NCBI RefSeq assembly: GCF_032062135.1
Contig: NC_092859.1
Span: forward strand, 83,673,144-83,737,143
Length of the DNA: 64,000 bases
Direction: 5' to 3'
Source: Pyxicephalus adspersus
Taxonomy: Eukaryota > Chordata > Amphibia > Anura > Pyxicephalidae
Of the stretch, positions 22,545-35,450 are shown one piece after another. Numbering within the stretch: position 1 is the stretch's first letter; each line of letters begins with the position of its first letter. The notes beneath the pieces are model-generated. The model worked only from the letters and a program-made list of their open reading frames with translations. It ran no database searches and was not told the origin of the DNA. A program made the position numbers and the translations under genes.

Positions 22545-25079
22545 CTCAACCTTTTTACTCCAGAGAGATCCTTAAAATAATTTTAAAATCTCAAGGAACT
22601 CCTGCTAAAATTAATTAATTGAGGGTCAGTAGAAAGAATACTGCTTACATGATAGTCAGTGGGAAAAAAGTCATGGCAAACCTCTCCCATAAAACAGAAT
22701 TGAACAGAAACTCTGACAATGTCTTCACTGCTCTGTGTCTGTGCCTGCTGTTCAAAACTGCTCCTATCTTGTCCCTATGCTTTTAGTGACAGGAAGTCAG
22801 GGAAAATCTGCCCAACAGGGTCACAGACAAAAAAAAAAACGGCAGTAACTTTAGCTTTCCTGCATTTTATCCAAAACTAGAAAAATGGCTTGTTATGCTT
22901 TACGCTTTGCTATTTTTTTTTTCATATTTGCAGCTGTGAAAGCTATACAGCTATCCTTTATTTAACGTTTAATATTTTTAAATGTTTAAAATTTACAGCC
23001 TTTTTCAAGTCATTATGGATTTTTTTTGCTAACTTTAGAATGGTTCATTATTAACATAACAGTCAACACAATAACATATTTATAGGTTTAAGCATTGTCT
23101 TTCCATGCAATACCATTGTTTTATAAATACAGACCTTTAGCTTTCAGTGTCTAAATTCAGCACATTTTTTTCAATCATTGGTAGAAAGCATGCCAAAACC
23201 AATATTATTAATTTACAAAAAGTGATTATGTGTATCTGTCATATCAAATCCCTGTCACTAGGTTTACTTTAAAAGCTGGATCTTTATTACTATTCTTGTA
23301 ATGTGTAACAGAGCTGTCTCACACAATGCACATAAAATGTGTTCATTCATGGTACACTAAAAGAATTCCTGTCAATTATTGTCAGTAATATATCGTTGGG
23401 GTTCCTGGCTGAGCTCCATGTACAAACCAAGAACAAGTCAATGAACTAAGTATAGCAGGTTGGCATCAATATAAATAAGCCAACTTTTTTTTTCTTCCAA
23501 ATCCTAAACGATGACGTGTTGTTAAAAATACTTTGTAAACTAAACTAGTATAACTCATATGACCCCTGGACAGTTGTGACATTTTTAAGACATTGGAAGT
23601 CTTGGCTGGGTCATACAATGTTTTTATGTCTATGAATCAGGTAGAAGCCTGCTACCTAACCCCATTCAGCGGTACCAATTAGTTGGCCAAGTTTTGCTTT
23701 GAAAGCCAGTGCTCGTTCCTTGTCAAACAGGGTCACAGCCTTCCCTACTCCTCCCTACTGGAATGTTTAACTTAAAGTAAACCTTACATTTTAGGATAGG
23801 TTACTACCTTGTTTTAATTTCAGCGAGCTAACTGTAATCTGTATTATAGCTATAAGATGTTTAAATTCATAAATACCTGGTGATCCTGCCAGCCCCTAAA
23901 AAGAAATCTCCCTTATTCTTGGTGACCAACGTAGGCATAGAAGCAGACCCATTTTAATGATGACAGTTTGTATGCTCCCTACTGTTGGCTACAGTATGCC
24001 AAAATGACCTTGATTCTGGAGGCCTGCAGTCCCATTATCAGCTTATTGCCCCAACACAATCTGTCAGCTCTTACCAGCTTTGGCAACCATAGAGAATTGG
24101 CTAAATGTTTAACACTGTGCAAACCCTAGATTTTCACACAAGACAATCAGAAAATTATCTAGTGTGTGTACATACCTTTACACTCCACTTCATTTTTGTT
24201 TCTTCAATAATCCCATCATCTAGTGGATTTTTTCCAAACATACTGGAATGATATGAGCTGTAAAGTATTAGATGGTATACGATGCTTTTTGCTCTTCCCT
24301 GTGTCGCTGTCATGTCTGTCCTTTCCAATTTTTTTCTGCTAATCACTCTTGAGCACTTTTCTCCCTGTATCACATGTAAAAAAAGACTTATGGCCTAGTA
24401 TACCAAATGGTATTACAAGGTGAACTCTTTTTAAAAATCTGTTGAACTGTTGGTTTTCAGAATGATAGGAGCAAATTATTTTGTACCCAATAAAGTGGAT
24501 TGTGTCAGAGGGCTTGCAGTCTGACATTGAGGACTCCAAAGTGATTTCTGCCCAGTTTCCTTTTTTATCTAAAGCTGTCTTTGCATGTGCAGTTAGATGT
24601 TCAGATTGGATGTGATAGATGTCCTCTGATCCACACAACTGATGTATTTAACACTCACCGCTTTTCAGAACAGACTACACATCAGAAATGGAGAGGACTG
24701 TAATGGTTGGACAGGTCAGGTGGTGGTAGCAATGGTTGCCAGGTAAGTACTGCATAAGAGTTTTTTTGCAAGACAGGTTTAACAAAAGGAATAAAAAAAG
24801 GCAACCTATACCTTATTACTCCAATATGCTTACTTTACCACTCTTTTTGTCATATGGATCCCTATTGATCAACTTTGGCGCACAAGTCACCACATTTTTT
24901 AGTCTTTACGTAATTTTTTATCTTAGCAGCTTCCTATTAGCATCATTGATTTGGTAAATGCTGATAGCTACTTGAAAAAGGAAAAGAGAAACAAAGAACA
25001 AAATAACTATCATTTAAATATAATCATATAGAACAAAATGTTGATTTGCCTTTCTTTGGATTAGTAAGGTATTAGTTGA
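22545..25079. other. Intergenic DNA; one old repeat, no gene
   Basis: At 22,730-22,830 there is a decayed copy of the 'aaatct-ccc-aat-gggaca' repeat. The minus-strand ORFs at 24,155-24,373 and 24,339-24,638 (72 and 99 codons) have no domain that I recognise. Otherwise AT-rich. Confidence 0.45.
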
Positions 25080-25165
25080 TATTATTATTATTATTATTAT
25101 TATTAAACAGGATTTATATAGCGCCAACATATTACGCAGCGCTGTACATTAAATAGGGATATCAT
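25080..25165 (-). repeat. LINE/SINE-type 3' end, copy 2 (short)
   Basis: A (ATT)n run at 25,080-25,106 is followed by 'aggatttatatagcgccaac atattacgcagcgctg', the same tail as at 9,889. The copy stops after 'aaatagggat', so only the last ~60 bp of the element plus its tail is present. Confidence 0.75.
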
Positions 25166-26048
25166 GATCTCCAAAGCTGGCCAATGAATTTACCCCATTT
25201 AAAAACATACACGTTCACTAATGTGTAACTTGAAATTATAAAAATAATAAAACTCAGCCAGGAAACTCCAAACACAAGTGACTATAGACTTTCAATCATT
25301 GGACAAGCAGATTTTTATTGGTCTACATTTTTCCACTGACTTACATTTTGACCAAATACATTTTGCTGCTGATATTACTAAGTATAATATTAGCTTTAGA
25401 AATAAACTTGTGACTCTTATTTTCTTGTGTAAATAAAATGTAGTGTTGTTGTATTTATAGGTCATGACCACTTATCAGTCCTGTCCAATTCTCTGTTGTC
25501 ATCTAACTAAAAATATGCTCTTTCACAAACGTATTCCCCTCAATAAAACAAGAACTCATCCTTTCCCCTAAGAGCCATGCTTTCAGAATGAAGCAGCATT
25601 CTTATTCAAGAGACAAGCATCTCTTAAAATTTCATGCAATTTTAATGTAGGACTATAACAAGAGCCACAAGGGGAGAGCTGTGAGGGTGCTAAAATATTT
25701 TATGACTATCAGCCACTTATTGTGCATGTGACAAGGGAAATGTCACAGACTAGAATGATCAAGCTGAGTTTGTGTGATTGTTCACATTCCAGATACACCT
25801 TACTCAGCACAAACAAGCAATATACATTACAGTTAGGATGTGGGTTCAAAGAAGCAAACAGTGTATACACCAGGTCAAGGCAATTTAAAAAAAAAATGCA
25901 GGTAAAAGCTCAGAAAAAAAGTATTTTACATTGTTACGTTCTTTCCTTTTCTTTTGTTTTACTTGCAGTGTACCTTGAAAATGTAACGGTATAAGTGAAT
26001 TTTCAATTGTCATAGCCCTTTCCTGTTCTGCAGCATCTCTTGGCATCA
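25166..26048. other. Intergenic DNA, nothing recognised
   Basis: No gene or clear repeat was seen. The ORF at 25,722-25,994 (90 codons) contains lysine-rich low-complexity sequence and no domain. Confidence 0.5.
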
Positions 26049-26141
26049 CAATAATATTATTACTATTAATAAATAATGTTTATATAGCGAGAACATATTA
26101 CGCAGCACTGTACAATAAATAGGAGTTGCCAATAACAGGCT
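26049..26141 (-). repeat. LINE/SINE-type 3' end, copy 3 (diverged)
   Basis: 'tttatatagcgagaacatat' followed by 'tacgcagcactgtacaataa' is the same family as 9,889 and 25,080 with several substitutions, next to a degenerate AAT/ATT tract. Confidence 0.7.
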
Positions 26142-28054
26142 CCAATCAGCCCCTTCACAAGTCTACTGTCTACCCAAGGGAAGCTTTTACAAGTAATATC
26201 ATGCATTAAACACTTTAAATGCACATATACATTTTAAGCAGTGAATCTGATATTCCCTTAAACATTCTGCAGTGGAGAACCTTCCAAGTTCATGTGTAAT
26301 TAATTTTCACCACTAGGGAATGTTTCAGGGAATGTCAGATTCTCTGCTTTATATATAGACGTCATAATGTTACGGGAATATTTTGTTGGAATAAATGGTC
26401 TGGTGACAGGGTCTCTTTAACCACCAAGGTACAGCAGTATATGGGAAAAAATTGCACAAACAACAAATATTTTCTTTTCCTAAATCACAGACTGTGCCAA
26501 AAAATGTACATAATGGCAGCAGTGAACAAGGTTTTACTCAGTGTCAGTCTGAAACTCTAGCCAATCCAGAGTTGTGATTAGAATTAAACTCCAAAATACC
26601 TTAGCTTTGCACGGACGAAAGAGACTTTCAAAAAGAAGTAGCAGTCCTAGTCATGCAACTTGTGCCAAGCAAGCCCTAGCTGTACAACTGCAACAGTAAA
26701 ACTTTTAAAGTAATGAATCAATCACATGATGCAGACAAAACTTGCTAGTCCAATGGATTTTATAGCTCACTCAAGTCAATTACAGTCTGATCTTGGCATA
26801 CTCAGATTTAAAGCTCCTCTGTGCCACCATGTTAATGATCTTTACACCAGAGGGACATTTTTCTTGCACAATATTGGATGACTGAGGTGGGCACAGCTTT
26901 AAATTATCAACTAAGTACAGTAAACATTAACTTTTCTAAATAGGCATCCCCTACTCCTTTAGTAAATCAAATCATATGGGTTTGCCACTCGGTTAAAATA
27001 ATAATTGTGACTGATACCGCATATGTAATTTTTATACAGTATGTCTCTGAATCTAATCTTTGTGTTGTTTTTATTATCTCCTTTTTTCTTCTCTTTGAAA
27101 ATAAATTTATTTATTGACACTGTTTAAAATGTTCTGCTCTGTTTATCTATTCTGGACAATGGCTAATGGATCATATGCATGTCAATACACTGGGAATACA
27201 GATAGAAAGAATCACTATATCTTGTGAGATGGCAAAGATTTTTCCATGAACCTGCTAGTTTACCTATTATTGCATATGAAAAGTATTTCATTAAGTTCCT
27301 GAGCATTTAAATATTTGAACCTTTGTTGTCCCCAGCAGTGCTGTCAAAATAAATTGTAAATGAGAAGTAGGCAGGGAGTGGTAGACAGGTGTGCTGTGAC
27401 AAGGCTTCATAAGTGTAGCCACATTGGAACACACTAGAAGAGGTAAAGGCTTTAGGTCTTTAAGATTCTGGTATGGTTATATGTACGGCTTTCTAAATTG
27501 GACTGTGAGATCCAGAGGTGAAAAGGCCCTGTGCTTACAGAAGGCTAAATTTTCTCAGACACTCAAACGTTAACCTCAGGCAGCTTTGGAAACCCACAAA
27601 GTGTTGTAGCACATGGTTTGGGTACGCAGACTGAAAATGTGTGGTGCTCTAAGCTCCAAGTTTTGTGAAAATGATCTAAGGGTTTGTTCCCACTAGTGTG
27701 TTCCTGCATGTACAAGATATGTGTGGGTGCCCTGGATTGTTATTCATTCTTACTGACACCCCAAATGCACCTTGTGAATGAACGGTAGTGCAAAACAAGG
27801 TGATGTATTGCTTGGTACTATGTTGTTGTGCTTTGTGCATTTAAAAGCATTTTTCAGTGCAATGGAGATCCAAATTCAAATGGCTTGGCTACCCTTATAC
27901 AACACAAAGCAGTGGGTTTGGCAAGAAATGTCATTAGAACAAATGCTGTACAGACTCCCATTCTATGGAGATAAGAGGGGTAGTATAAGCAGGAGGTGAC
28001 CCATTGTGTCCTTCAAAGTAAACAGTAGCTGTTTTGGGACCTCAGTACTAATGC
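26142..28054. other. Intergenic DNA, nothing recognised
   Basis: No exon, RNA gene or repeat could be assigned. The ORF at 27,778-27,999 has no recognisable domain. Confidence 0.45.
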
Positions 28055-28057
28055 GAA

Positions 28058-28388
28058 AGCTGCGTACACACGTCAGATTTTTCTCGCCCGATAATCGGCA
28101 TCGGCCAGATATCGGGCGAGAATCTGGCGTGTGTACAGTCGGCGTCGTTCATCGTCCGTGGATCCGTCCTGGCGGATCCACGAACGATGAACGACGAGCG
28201 ATCCTAATGCAAGAGAAGGGGGAGAGCACGCAGCAGGGTGCCGCTCCGTCGCTCTCCCCCTCCCCTCTCCATAGAGCAGAATGGTGCTGTATGTACAGCA
28301 CCGTTCATGCATCGTGTAGTCCTTTGTCGTTGGAAAGGATCGTGAAAGATCCTTTCCAACGACAAAAATTGCACGTGTGTACGCAGCT
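28058..28388. mobile_element. PIF/Harbinger-like MITE, hairpin-ended subfamily, copy B (inverted)
   Basis: The ends AGCTGCGTACACACG and CGTGTGTACGCAGCT are flanked by GAA on the left and TAA on the right, consistent with a TWA target in which one base has mutated. Sequence order is the reverse complement of copy A: the long terminal hairpin (28,062-28,137) comes first and the 16-bp stem hairpin (ggaaaggatcgtgaaagatc) comes last. An extra inverted pair 'gtccgtggatccg ... cggatccacgaac' lies at 28,157-28,186. The 146-codon ORF at 28,006-28,446 spans the element and its flanks and is not a gene. Confidence 0.82.
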
Positions 28389-28391
28389 TAA

Positions 28392-30046
28392 CTTTTCAAC
28401 TGACACAGTCACAAACAAACAAATTCTAATGTCTATACAAAGCTAAAAATTACAGTTTTGTATTCCACTTCTTTATAACTTCTTTTGCAACTATTTAAAA
28501 AAAATTTTACATACCATCTGACCTTTTAGTTTACAGCCACCTTGCCATTTTAATTGCTACACAACACATTTTTTCTCTTTTATTTGCATATAAAATATAC
28601 AGTCCTGAGTCAGCTGCAAAGAATTTCCAACATGTACTTAAGGTTCTGTATGTGAAAACATGCACTTTCAGCACGTCAAGAATGCTCTCTATTACCTCTA
28701 CCATTACTACAGTGCTGCCCTACAATCCGGATGCATCAAAAGAGATAATGATTTCGGCCACCCAATTATTGTATATAGATATATATAAATAAACAGCCTT
28801 CTACTGTTGTCTATGCACCCTGCATGCACTGCACACCCATTTGTTTCACTTTTTATATGGATCTACTGGTCCATGAGTAATTAGTAACCTCATCTAAATA
28901 GTATTTTGCATAAGCTGGTGAATGAATGTTTTCAAAGTAAACCCCTAATCACTTGTCACGTTTTAATACTTTTTGATGTGTTTACTGAATCGTCAAACGA
29001 ATAGACTTCACAGCATTCCATTTGAACAGAATGTGATGAGTATGGATTTGTGATCATTCAAACATAAGCTGCCTCTGACCAGTGTGTACTCCAGTTGAGA
29101 TCAGTAGATTAGTCACTCAACAGAAGAGAATCATTGAAACGCTTAGGTCACTACTGACCTAGGTTACATTCAAGTTTCCAGGTTTCAAATAACTGCATAA
29201 TCCATAATTAGCAAAGCAATTATAGCTAGCATGGTTTAGAATTTCAGAATACATAATAACAATGGCACAAATAGTTTATGATAAAAAAATAACTTTTAAT
29301 AAACTTTTTTTTAAAAATTTCAAGTTCAAACCTGTTTGTAAAATGTGCATCAGTATCTTATATGGGTACAAGTAGGACTATCCTTGTATTTGCCATAAAT
29401 ATTTCCTTGTACATGTTAATGGTAAACTATAGGTGGGCAGATTTTCAGTACATTAAAATAATAGTGATGAGTGATTAATAGTGATTTTGATGAGGAGTTT
29501 CATCAAAATCACCATATTGTAGGACTAGTACAAAATTTTAGTAATATAAATAAAGTATATGTAAGCCTTATCAATGAACTTCTCTCATTGGCTTCCTACC
29601 GAAAGTGCAGAAAAAATACCTTTTGATTGTGTCAGAAAATCTGAACTGTCCTGTGCTCTTTCTTTGGAAGTCTAATTACACCTTCTAGTTCCTATTTTGG
29701 ACTTTAAAGAATAATTCAGAATATTTATTGTGGAGATAAAAAGTAATCTGCTTTATATTTCATACCATATTTAAACTGTGTAGACCACTACACGAGTAAA
29801 AGGGAAGGATCTTTTCATGTTCTCTAAAACAATCTCCTGCAAACTCCTGCAACAAATGTATAAATTTATATAAGTTATCATAATAGTAATGAGTATTGGT
29901 TCTGCCCCAAGCTCCAGACTACAAGGGCTTTTATGTTAAGTACAGCCTTGACCACTAGAAGAATGAATTTTGCTACGGTGCCAATTATACGTACTTATTT
30001 CTTTTATAATTGCTGCTGTGATGAAAAAGACTTATTAGATTACTAA
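28392..30046. other. Intergenic DNA, nothing recognised
   Basis: AT-rich with no ORF of note. A short palindrome 'gtgattttgatgaggagttt catcaaaatcac' lies at about 29,480-29,512, a 12-bp inverted repeat of unknown meaning. Confidence 0.45.
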
Positions 30047-30232
30047 TATTATTACTTTTATTATTATTATTAATAATAATAATAATAATAAAAAACACTT
30101 TTTTTATAGTGTCAACATTATGCAGCGCTGTACATTAAATAGGGGTTGAAAATGACAGATACAGACAGTAACACAAGAGGAGCAGAGGACCCTGCCCAGA
30201 AGAATTTACAATCTAAGAGGTGAGGGAATTAA
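30047..30232 (-). repeat. LINE/SINE-type 3' end, copy 4 (longest antisense copy)
   Basis: A (TTA)n/(AAT)n tract (30,055-30,090) is followed by 'tatagtgtcaacattatgca gcgctgtacattaaataggg' and the interior 'ggaccctgcccagaagaatt tacaatcta'. It is the same family as 9,889-10,054 and keeps the internal region that the short copies lack. Confidence 0.75.
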
Positions 30233-31020
30233 CACACAATAGGAGGGGGGATTATTAGACCAGATTGCATACAATTCTCTAACCACCCCAGCAAAGGGCT
30301 AGGTTCTTGTAACTCAGGTGAAATGTCCATTGCCTGGTACCAATTACAACCCATAACAAGGATTCTTTAGCTTTTATAGTTTGATAGCTTTGCCATCTTG
30401 AAAACAAATCATGGTTCTTTGTCTCAAAAAGTCTTCATAAATCTGTGAAATGATTGTTAACATGGACCAAAGACAAACAGCTATCAATGTCAGTAAATAT
30501 CCAGTATTTTCTTTACCTAGTGTGTGCAGCACTGTCTTGCTGATCACTATTTTTAGAAAGGACCTGAAAAAAAAGTCCAAGAAGGTGTTATCCCAAATTT
30601 CAGTTCTTAAAATTTCCCTATGTTCCTTCCTATCAACTGTCTACAGATTTTACAGAAAACGTTGATGCATTGGGAACACAAACTTTGTAAGGTTTTGATT
30701 AGTCAAATGCCAAGTTTACTTAGGGACTGTATGTCATTTCTGGAAAAATAATAATCAATATACTTTTTTCTTACAACTTTTGGCTATAGTCAGTACTCAG
30801 ATCCCTACGAGAATTCCTGATCAGTAGACATGGTCAATATAAGGTAAAATATTGTGTTGTACAAGCCCCTGTACAAACAAATAATTCGGAAATACAGTTA
30901 CATGTTCAGCCTGTATCATAAGGTACTAGGGACAGAAATTCATACCAAGGCTAGGGGGTAATTCAGCACAAGGTTCACCTTTAAAGCTATTGAGTAAATA
31001 CAGACAGTTACCAACTTACC
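30233..31020. other. Intergenic DNA, nothing recognised
   Basis: Two short ORFs on opposite strands at 30,374-30,665 overlap and lack any domain. No repeat was assigned. Confidence 0.45.
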
Positions 31021-31068
31021 AAATCTTTTTTTCTTTTGTTTTTTTGTTTTTTTTTTCAAAAAATGATA

Positions 31069-31587
31069 TTAACCTCCCTAGCGGTTATTCTGTCCAAATT
31101 TCCATGCAAAAAGCGGTACAATTTTTTGCATGGAAATGTAATTTTCATTGTAGGCTATAACTCTTAGGTATAACTCACCGATATTTATTAAATTTACCAA
31201 ATTTAATAATAAACTTTGAATAACAAAACATAAAAATCTGTTAAAAAAAAAAAACATTTACACATGTAATATAAATGTACAGTAGCATGTATAATATATA
31301 TATATATATATATAATATTAATATATATATTTATATATATAATATATGAATATGTCTTTGTATTTGTATTACCCTGGAGATCGTCACTGCAGATCGGCTG
31401 GAGATGGAGGAGGAAGGACGTGTCCCCAGGACCTGCGGGGACCAGCAGACTCCGGGGGACAGCGACGGAGCAAGGTAAGTGGGATTTTTTTTAGTTAAAA
31501 GCTACCCCAGGTGTGAATCAGGAATACCGATTTTTGCCTGACAAATCCACCCCGAGTCACACTTGGGAATACCGGTAGGGGGGTTAA
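31069..31587. mobile_element. TTAA-flanked MITE (piggyBac- or Kolobok-like) inserted in the L1 3' UTR
   Basis: Both edges are TTAA (31,069-31,072; 31,584-31,587). The inner ends are CCTCCCTAGCGGTTATTC and, inverted, CCCCCCTACCGGTATTCC. Inside are an (AT)n tract (31,288-31,348), a GC-rich part with 'ctgcagatcggctggaga', and near the right end a second inverted pair (gtgtgaatcaggaataccga / cgagtcacacttgggaatac). TTAA duplication is shared by piggyBac and Kolobok, and I cannot choose between them. No transposase coding is present. Confidence 0.75.
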
Positions 31588-32149
31588 GATTTTACAAAGA
31601 AAACTGTATAAAACAATTCTTGCATTCCAACTTTGCATTCCAATGAAAATAGTAACAACATTTAAGATTAAGGACAAGTTTCAATAATATGCAAATATTG
31701 TAACAAATCATGCAACCAGTCAAAGTGGGGAAAATAAAAGACAAAACAAGTAGAGCAAATGATTACCCTTTATCAGCATCCTCCATATTTGTCCAGTGTG
31801 GAGGTACATTACTGCTTCATTAAAGATGAGTTTTGTTCACAATCTGAAGACATTAGTTTTCCCCCAATGATTTATTTAGAAGGGGAAGTTATCCCCTTAC
31901 AGGGACCAAGTCTCCCACTTTATCTAAAGGATTGGTCGTTTCTAATATCCCTGAGTGCACAAAGGAATGCTTTAAAGTTCAATTTAATAACATATAAGTT
32001 AAGAGGAAAAAGAATAGGAAGAGAGAAAGAAAAGAAAGAAGAACCCATAAGAGGGTAGGGGCGGGGGAGATGGATGGTTGGGTAAACAAGTCATCTCACA
32101 TCCTGATGATCATACCGTATACCTGCATATTTAGCTTCTTTATTTTGAA

Positions 32150-33370
32150 CAAAACTTCACAGTGTTAAGTTGGTATGATCCCACCCCACTCTCATATAAT
32201 ATTCAATCCAAGCCCCCCATACTTTGCGGAAACGAGACATGGAGTCGGTAAGTATAGTTCTCATTTTTTCATTGACCAGGAACCAGGACATCTTTTGCTT
32301 GACTTGGGTTTTAGTGGGAGTGGCTGACCACCATGCTGTCGCTATTACCATCTTTGCTGCCGTAAACAGTTAACAGACCGAATTGTACTGAGGTGCACGC
32401 CTCGGGTTACAGGTTAAGCAGAGCCTCCACTGGTCTTTTGGGAAAAGACCTACCCACTAATATATATGCTATTTGGTATACATGTGTCCAGTACCTATGT
32501 AACTTGGGGCATTCCCACCAGATATTATAAAGAGTGCCAGGTCAGTTACCATCATGAAAGGAACAATGGCTTTGATCCTACTTTATCTTAGCTAGTCGCA
32601 CTGGAACCATGTACCAACGCATCAGCAGCTTGTAGTTCACTTCAACCACCGAAGTGTTGATACTGCAGTGGGCTGCAATATCCCACACCTGTTCCCATTC
32701 TTCCTGTTCCAAAGACACAATCAAATCTCTCTCTCAGTGACTCACATAGGGCAGTGGTGCAGAAGTGCAGTTGCGCACCATGGTATCATATAGTGTCGAA
32801 ACCACCCCTTTCGCCTGGGGATCGCAGGCACACAGGCGCTCAAAGGCGGAGAGGGTACCCACAGAAGGGAACCTTTTTTAGACGAGTGCGTATTAAATAA
32901 TTTATTAATTTGCAATAGTTGAAGAGACTCTGAAACTGGAATTTAAAACTTTTCACATATTGCACTTATGTTGAGGTTACCCAACGGGTCTAGAAAATGT
33001 AAAATTCTACAGAGGCCATGCTCTATTCACCCTTGAAACCTCTGCGTGTGTTCCAGACCCTGCGGGAACACAGGGGGTTGCCAATTATAGTGGTTAGTGG
33101 GGAATGTTTAGATTCCAAACCTCCCAGGCGCCTTGCCGATTTCCGAATAGAATGCCTGAGTAACGGATTAGCTATAGTGGGACGTGCTCGGAAAGGGATC
33201 CACAATATGGCTTTAAAGGAAACCCAATGCGGGGCTTACATCAAACATGGGATGCTGCGAGAGGTGCATTCGAAGCTGCTGCAAAGTAGGATGGAAAATG
33301 GGGTACCGATAAGCCTCCCAGCTGACACAGGCGGTGAAGAGTTAGCGGGATGAGTTGAGGGATGCAAGGC
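32150..33370 (-). pseudogene. L1 ORF2 C-terminal region, degenerate
   Basis: Reading down the minus strand, the translation gives LLRHSIRK and HSPLTTIIGNPL (about 33,075-33,160), then YKLLMRWYMVPVRLAKIK (about 32,590-32,640), then GTLYNIWWECP (32,540 to 32,508), and finally AAKMVIATAWWS to the end. This is the order found after the reverse transcriptase in L1-clade ORF2 proteins (HSPLTPIxxNPxFPPG; KxLxRWYxxPxRLxKI; GTxxHIWWxCP). At least three in-frame stops lie between 32,540 and 32,760, and there are frame changes, so it is not functional. Confidence 0.85.
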
Positions 33371-35284
33371 CTGCGTGAGCATTCTCTTCTGCAAATATTT
33401 TTTCTTTTTACCTCTAATAATATTTAGTATGCAATGTTTTTGCAATACAAGTAGCAAAAATAAAAAATAGCTGACACCTCTTAATAATACCAGAATAGTT
33501 TTAAACATTTCAAATAAAAATGTTCTCAACTTTGTTCACACCATTTGCAGTCACTGTTAAAACAAATTTAAATTTATCTTTTTTTCTTCATAATTGCGTA
33601 TCAGTGTCAGAGCTTTTCATTTAAAATAAAAATTGTAAACACTTTGTTGTTGATTCTAACTAGATATCCCACATTATGTCAGAATAAGAAGTTAATTGAG
33701 AATTGGAAAATAGGTCATTAACATTTTTATCACACCTTTGATTAGTAATATTGCACCCAGTAAAACTAATACTGGTTTGCTATGAACACAGTTGGCTGAA
33801 ATTTTACCCACTGGCACAGAGGGTTCTCTGGCTGTTACATAAGCTATCTGGTTTTGGGACATTGCTAGGAGGAAAACACAGTAGACAACAACATAAAATA
33901 AGTAACTTTTATTTTAATATTTGTATGTAGACATAACATATGGTTGATCTGTGTAAAAAAGTTATATTTTCCAGACTCCAATGTTTCCCAATTTTACATA
34001 CATGCTTGGAAGCAAAGCAATGGAAAATGTTTTAAGGATTGCTCATGATATCCAGCAAGGGCATCTGCTTCATCCGGTAAAAGTCAAGTGCTTCAGAGGA
34101 TTAGTGAAAACTTGAAACTCTGGCTGTGTTCTTTCTTTCAGGCCCCATCATTACAGGAATCTAATTCCATGAGAGTGCTACTCACAAGCTATAAGTGTTC
34201 TAGTATGAACAATCTACTATACATATACATAATATGTCACTTGGTTTACATCTTGTCACCCTGTATAGATCCAGTGTATGATTAAAGTTTCCCACTGATG
34301 CCCATTTTGGAAGAAGGTGTCATATTGGCTATGAACTGGTCTGTAATTGATATCCGTGCTTATAACCTCATAGGTAAGGTAATCATCAAACTGTGAACTT
34401 TAACAACACGTGTCATCACTTCTTAAAATGGGACACGCTGATTTTTACACCTAATAAGTAGTCATCCTACAGAACACACATACACTTGAATTAAGAAAAT
34501 AAAGGAGGATTACAGTTCATATGAATAACACATGGTTACTTAAATTACATAATCATAAGGACATATTACATAAATAATTTCAAAATGTTTACTCTTTAAA
34601 GCAGGTATGGCCTTTCCTGACACCTTTTAAATCAAAAGATCAGAAAGCACATGAAGAATTTTTTTCTGGCCCTGCATACAAAATTCTGGCTACAATACCT
34701 AATAGGATCATGCATGCTGCTTTATACATTTAAACAATACTAAGAGAGAGCAACAAAATAACCATTTTAAATCTGGATTGCAAAAATCAGAGGAAAGTAT
34801 TCAGAATGGCTGATACAGGTTACTAGAATTGGCTTCAATGCTGTTTGCAGTACCTTTAAGGAAGAAAAGCCATGCTTGCCTCAATTTTGAATCAACGACT
34901 TACATATTCACATTAGGGTAAAACTGAACTGAGATTTTTATATTTGGGACTTATTCTCCAGAGGGTAATTTTCGGTAGGAAAAATTAACAGTTTTGGTGA
35001 AGGCAGGTAGAATGACTTAATGGTATTTCTACCTCCTAATGACTCCAAGGGTGCAATCTATTTAGCTGCAATGCTATGGTTGAAGGTTCAAACTAGGATT
35101 TCATGATAAGTGCAGACATTGGAAGTTTGCCGCTGTATACCTGATATCACTCTAGGCACTCTGCTGGATACACTCTTTTATAAAGGCCTTAACTTTCTTA
35201 CTTGGGGATGTGTCCCTCCCCAAAAGTTGATATTCTCTTTCTTATCCAATTGCAGCACCAACATTGGGGACCGAAGAATTTTAA
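33371..35284. other. Intergenic DNA, nothing recognised
   Basis: AT-rich, with short ORFs only and no clear repeat boundary. Confidence 0.45.
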
Positions 35285-35450
35285 TGGTATAATGGACCCG
35301 GGGGGGTTTGCCTAACATTGGGTTCCTCCAGACGTGGCTTGAGCCATGAGTTTTTTGTGCCTTCCAGGTCAGTTTTAGTGACACCAATGGTCAGTTATGG
35401 CTCAAGGAATCCCTAGCAACTTCTGGAGGATCCCTGGATGAGAAACACTG
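35285..35450 (-). mobile_element. hAT-like element fragment, CAGTGTTTCTCA family
   Basis: The right edge TGAGAAACACTG is the exact inverse of the left end CAGTGTTTCTCA at 41,437. Read on the minus strand, the next ~80 bp ('tccagaagttgctagggatt ccttgagcca') tracks the 41,437 element (tccagaggttgctgggggtt ccttgagcaa). The left limit is an estimate and no target duplication was found. Confidence 0.65.

Larger units (their letters stand above)
31021..33370 (-). mobile_element. 5'-truncated L1-clade LINE (minus strand), interrupted by a MITE
   Basis: The T-rich tract at 31,025-31,056 is the poly-A tail seen from the opposite strand. It is followed by a TTAA-flanked MITE (31,069-31,587), the L1 3' UTR including a purine-rich run (about 31,990-32,050, plus-strand gaggaaaaagaatagg), and then the C-terminal part of ORF2 (32,150-33,370). 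The endonuclease domain and the reverse-transcriptase core are absent, so the copy is 5'-truncated at about 33,370. The plus-strand ORFs at 31,759-32,058 and 33,018-33,353 are antisense shadows. Confidence 0.8.

Noticed and set aside
28006..28446. 146-codon plus-strand ORF
   Set aside because: It runs from unique DNA through a non-coding palindromic MITE and out again; the same element at 22.2 kb has different ORFs, so it is not conserved coding sequence.
33018..33353. 111-codon plus-strand ORF
   Set aside because: It is antisense to an L1 ORF2 remnant whose minus-strand translation shows family motifs (HSPLTTIIGNPL, LLRHSIRK).
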